Below are positions 63,721-64,000 of a stretch of DNA of 64,000 bases, in pieces (the stretch's first letter is position 1; each line of letters starts with the position of its first letter). A program made the translations under genes and the position numbers. This DNA comes from Chaetoderma sp. LZ-2023a (taxonomy: Eukaryota > Mollusca > Caudofoveata > Chaetodermatida > Chaetodermatidae): assembly GCA_034401795.1 (NCBI GenBank), contig CM067369.1, forward strand, positions 189,988,630 to 190,052,629, written 5' to 3'. A model generated the notes under the pieces. That model saw nothing but the letters and a program-made list of their open reading frames with translations. It did no database searches and had not been told where the DNA came from.

Positions 63721-64000
63721 TTATCGCTTTATCTGTGAATATTTACATCAAAGTTATTTCTTCAAGTTACAAAATTGTTTTACCATTATCATCTTTACAA
63801 CATTCTATTCGTTATTTGTTGCCAATAGTCGTGTTAGTTCTTGAATAAGCAATTATTAATCTGTGTAGAAAGAAAGGCAACCTCTCATCAAGTCCAGATT
63901 TGAACAGTCAACTTCAGACTCTGACCGATGTCTCAAGCTTAAAAAGTATCCAATTTCTTCAAGATAACAGGTCGACTTGTGAAACAAATTGGATACAAAT
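63721..64000. other. Right edge, unassigned
   Basis: May hold more of the 5' part of the Penelope-like element. No coding motif recognised. Confidence 0.4.

Noticed and set aside
1..64000. tRNA, rRNA, CRISPR arrays, bacterial operons
   Set aside because: None seen. The repeats are foldback MITEs and ITRs, not spacer arrays, and the gene structure is eukaryotic.

Overview
The window is animal nuclear DNA, most likely from a marine invertebrate. It is AT-rich, has spliceosomal introns, carries many short foldback transposons and ACATGTACATGT runs, and has no bacterial-type operons. I cannot name the species. All recognised genes lie on the minus strand.

Host gene: seven exons of a RAD54L-like DNA repair translocase were found by reading the gaps between transposons. 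In transcription order they are 59939-59801, 35103-35034, 23623-23546, 21744-21697, 10096-10028, 9676-9583 and 8298-8174. Their splice phases agree throughout. They encode the segment just before the Swi2/Snf2 helicase core, then motif I (GLGKT), motif Ia (VVAPSSLVKNW) and motif II up to ICDE. The first exons must lie right of the window and the C-terminal two thirds left of it. The gene spans more than 51 kb here because its introns are full of transposons.

DIRS-type tyrosine-recombinase retrotransposons: five near-complete copies and one copy cut by the window edge lie in these introns, all in the same orientation as RAD54L. Family A has copies A1 (797-7843), A2 (13295-20343) and A3 (44259-51287). 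Family B has B1 (36183-43405). Family C has C1 (52401-59176, decayed) and C2 (1-627, its 5' end only). Each complete copy has inverted terminal repeats, an internal complementary region that records the junction of a circular intermediate, a gag gene, an RT/RNase H/methyltransferase-like ORF and a tyrosine recombinase ORF.

Shared expression design: gag begins in a tiny 5' exon (11-17 codons) spliced in phase 0 to a main exon that opens with a Cys/His cluster. gag ends in KCC-TGA (K is T or G), an antizyme-like context. The RT ORF is entered exactly by a +1 shift at that UGA. The recombinase ORF lies in the gag frame directly beyond the same UGA and stays open across the whole RT ORF in A1, A2, A3 and B1. 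One stop codon may therefore be the switch for two different fusion proteins. This is inferred from sequence and needs RNA and protein tests.

Other content: a decayed Penelope-like element with RT and GIY-YIG-type nuclease remnants (61730-63720); a TTAA-flanked, piggyBac-like foldback MITE family (here beta) and a second, AT-rich palindromic family (alpha), both in many copies; single foldback elements (gamma, delta); a MITE interrupted by B1 (zeta); an inverted repeat pair (epsilon); and several tandem repeats.
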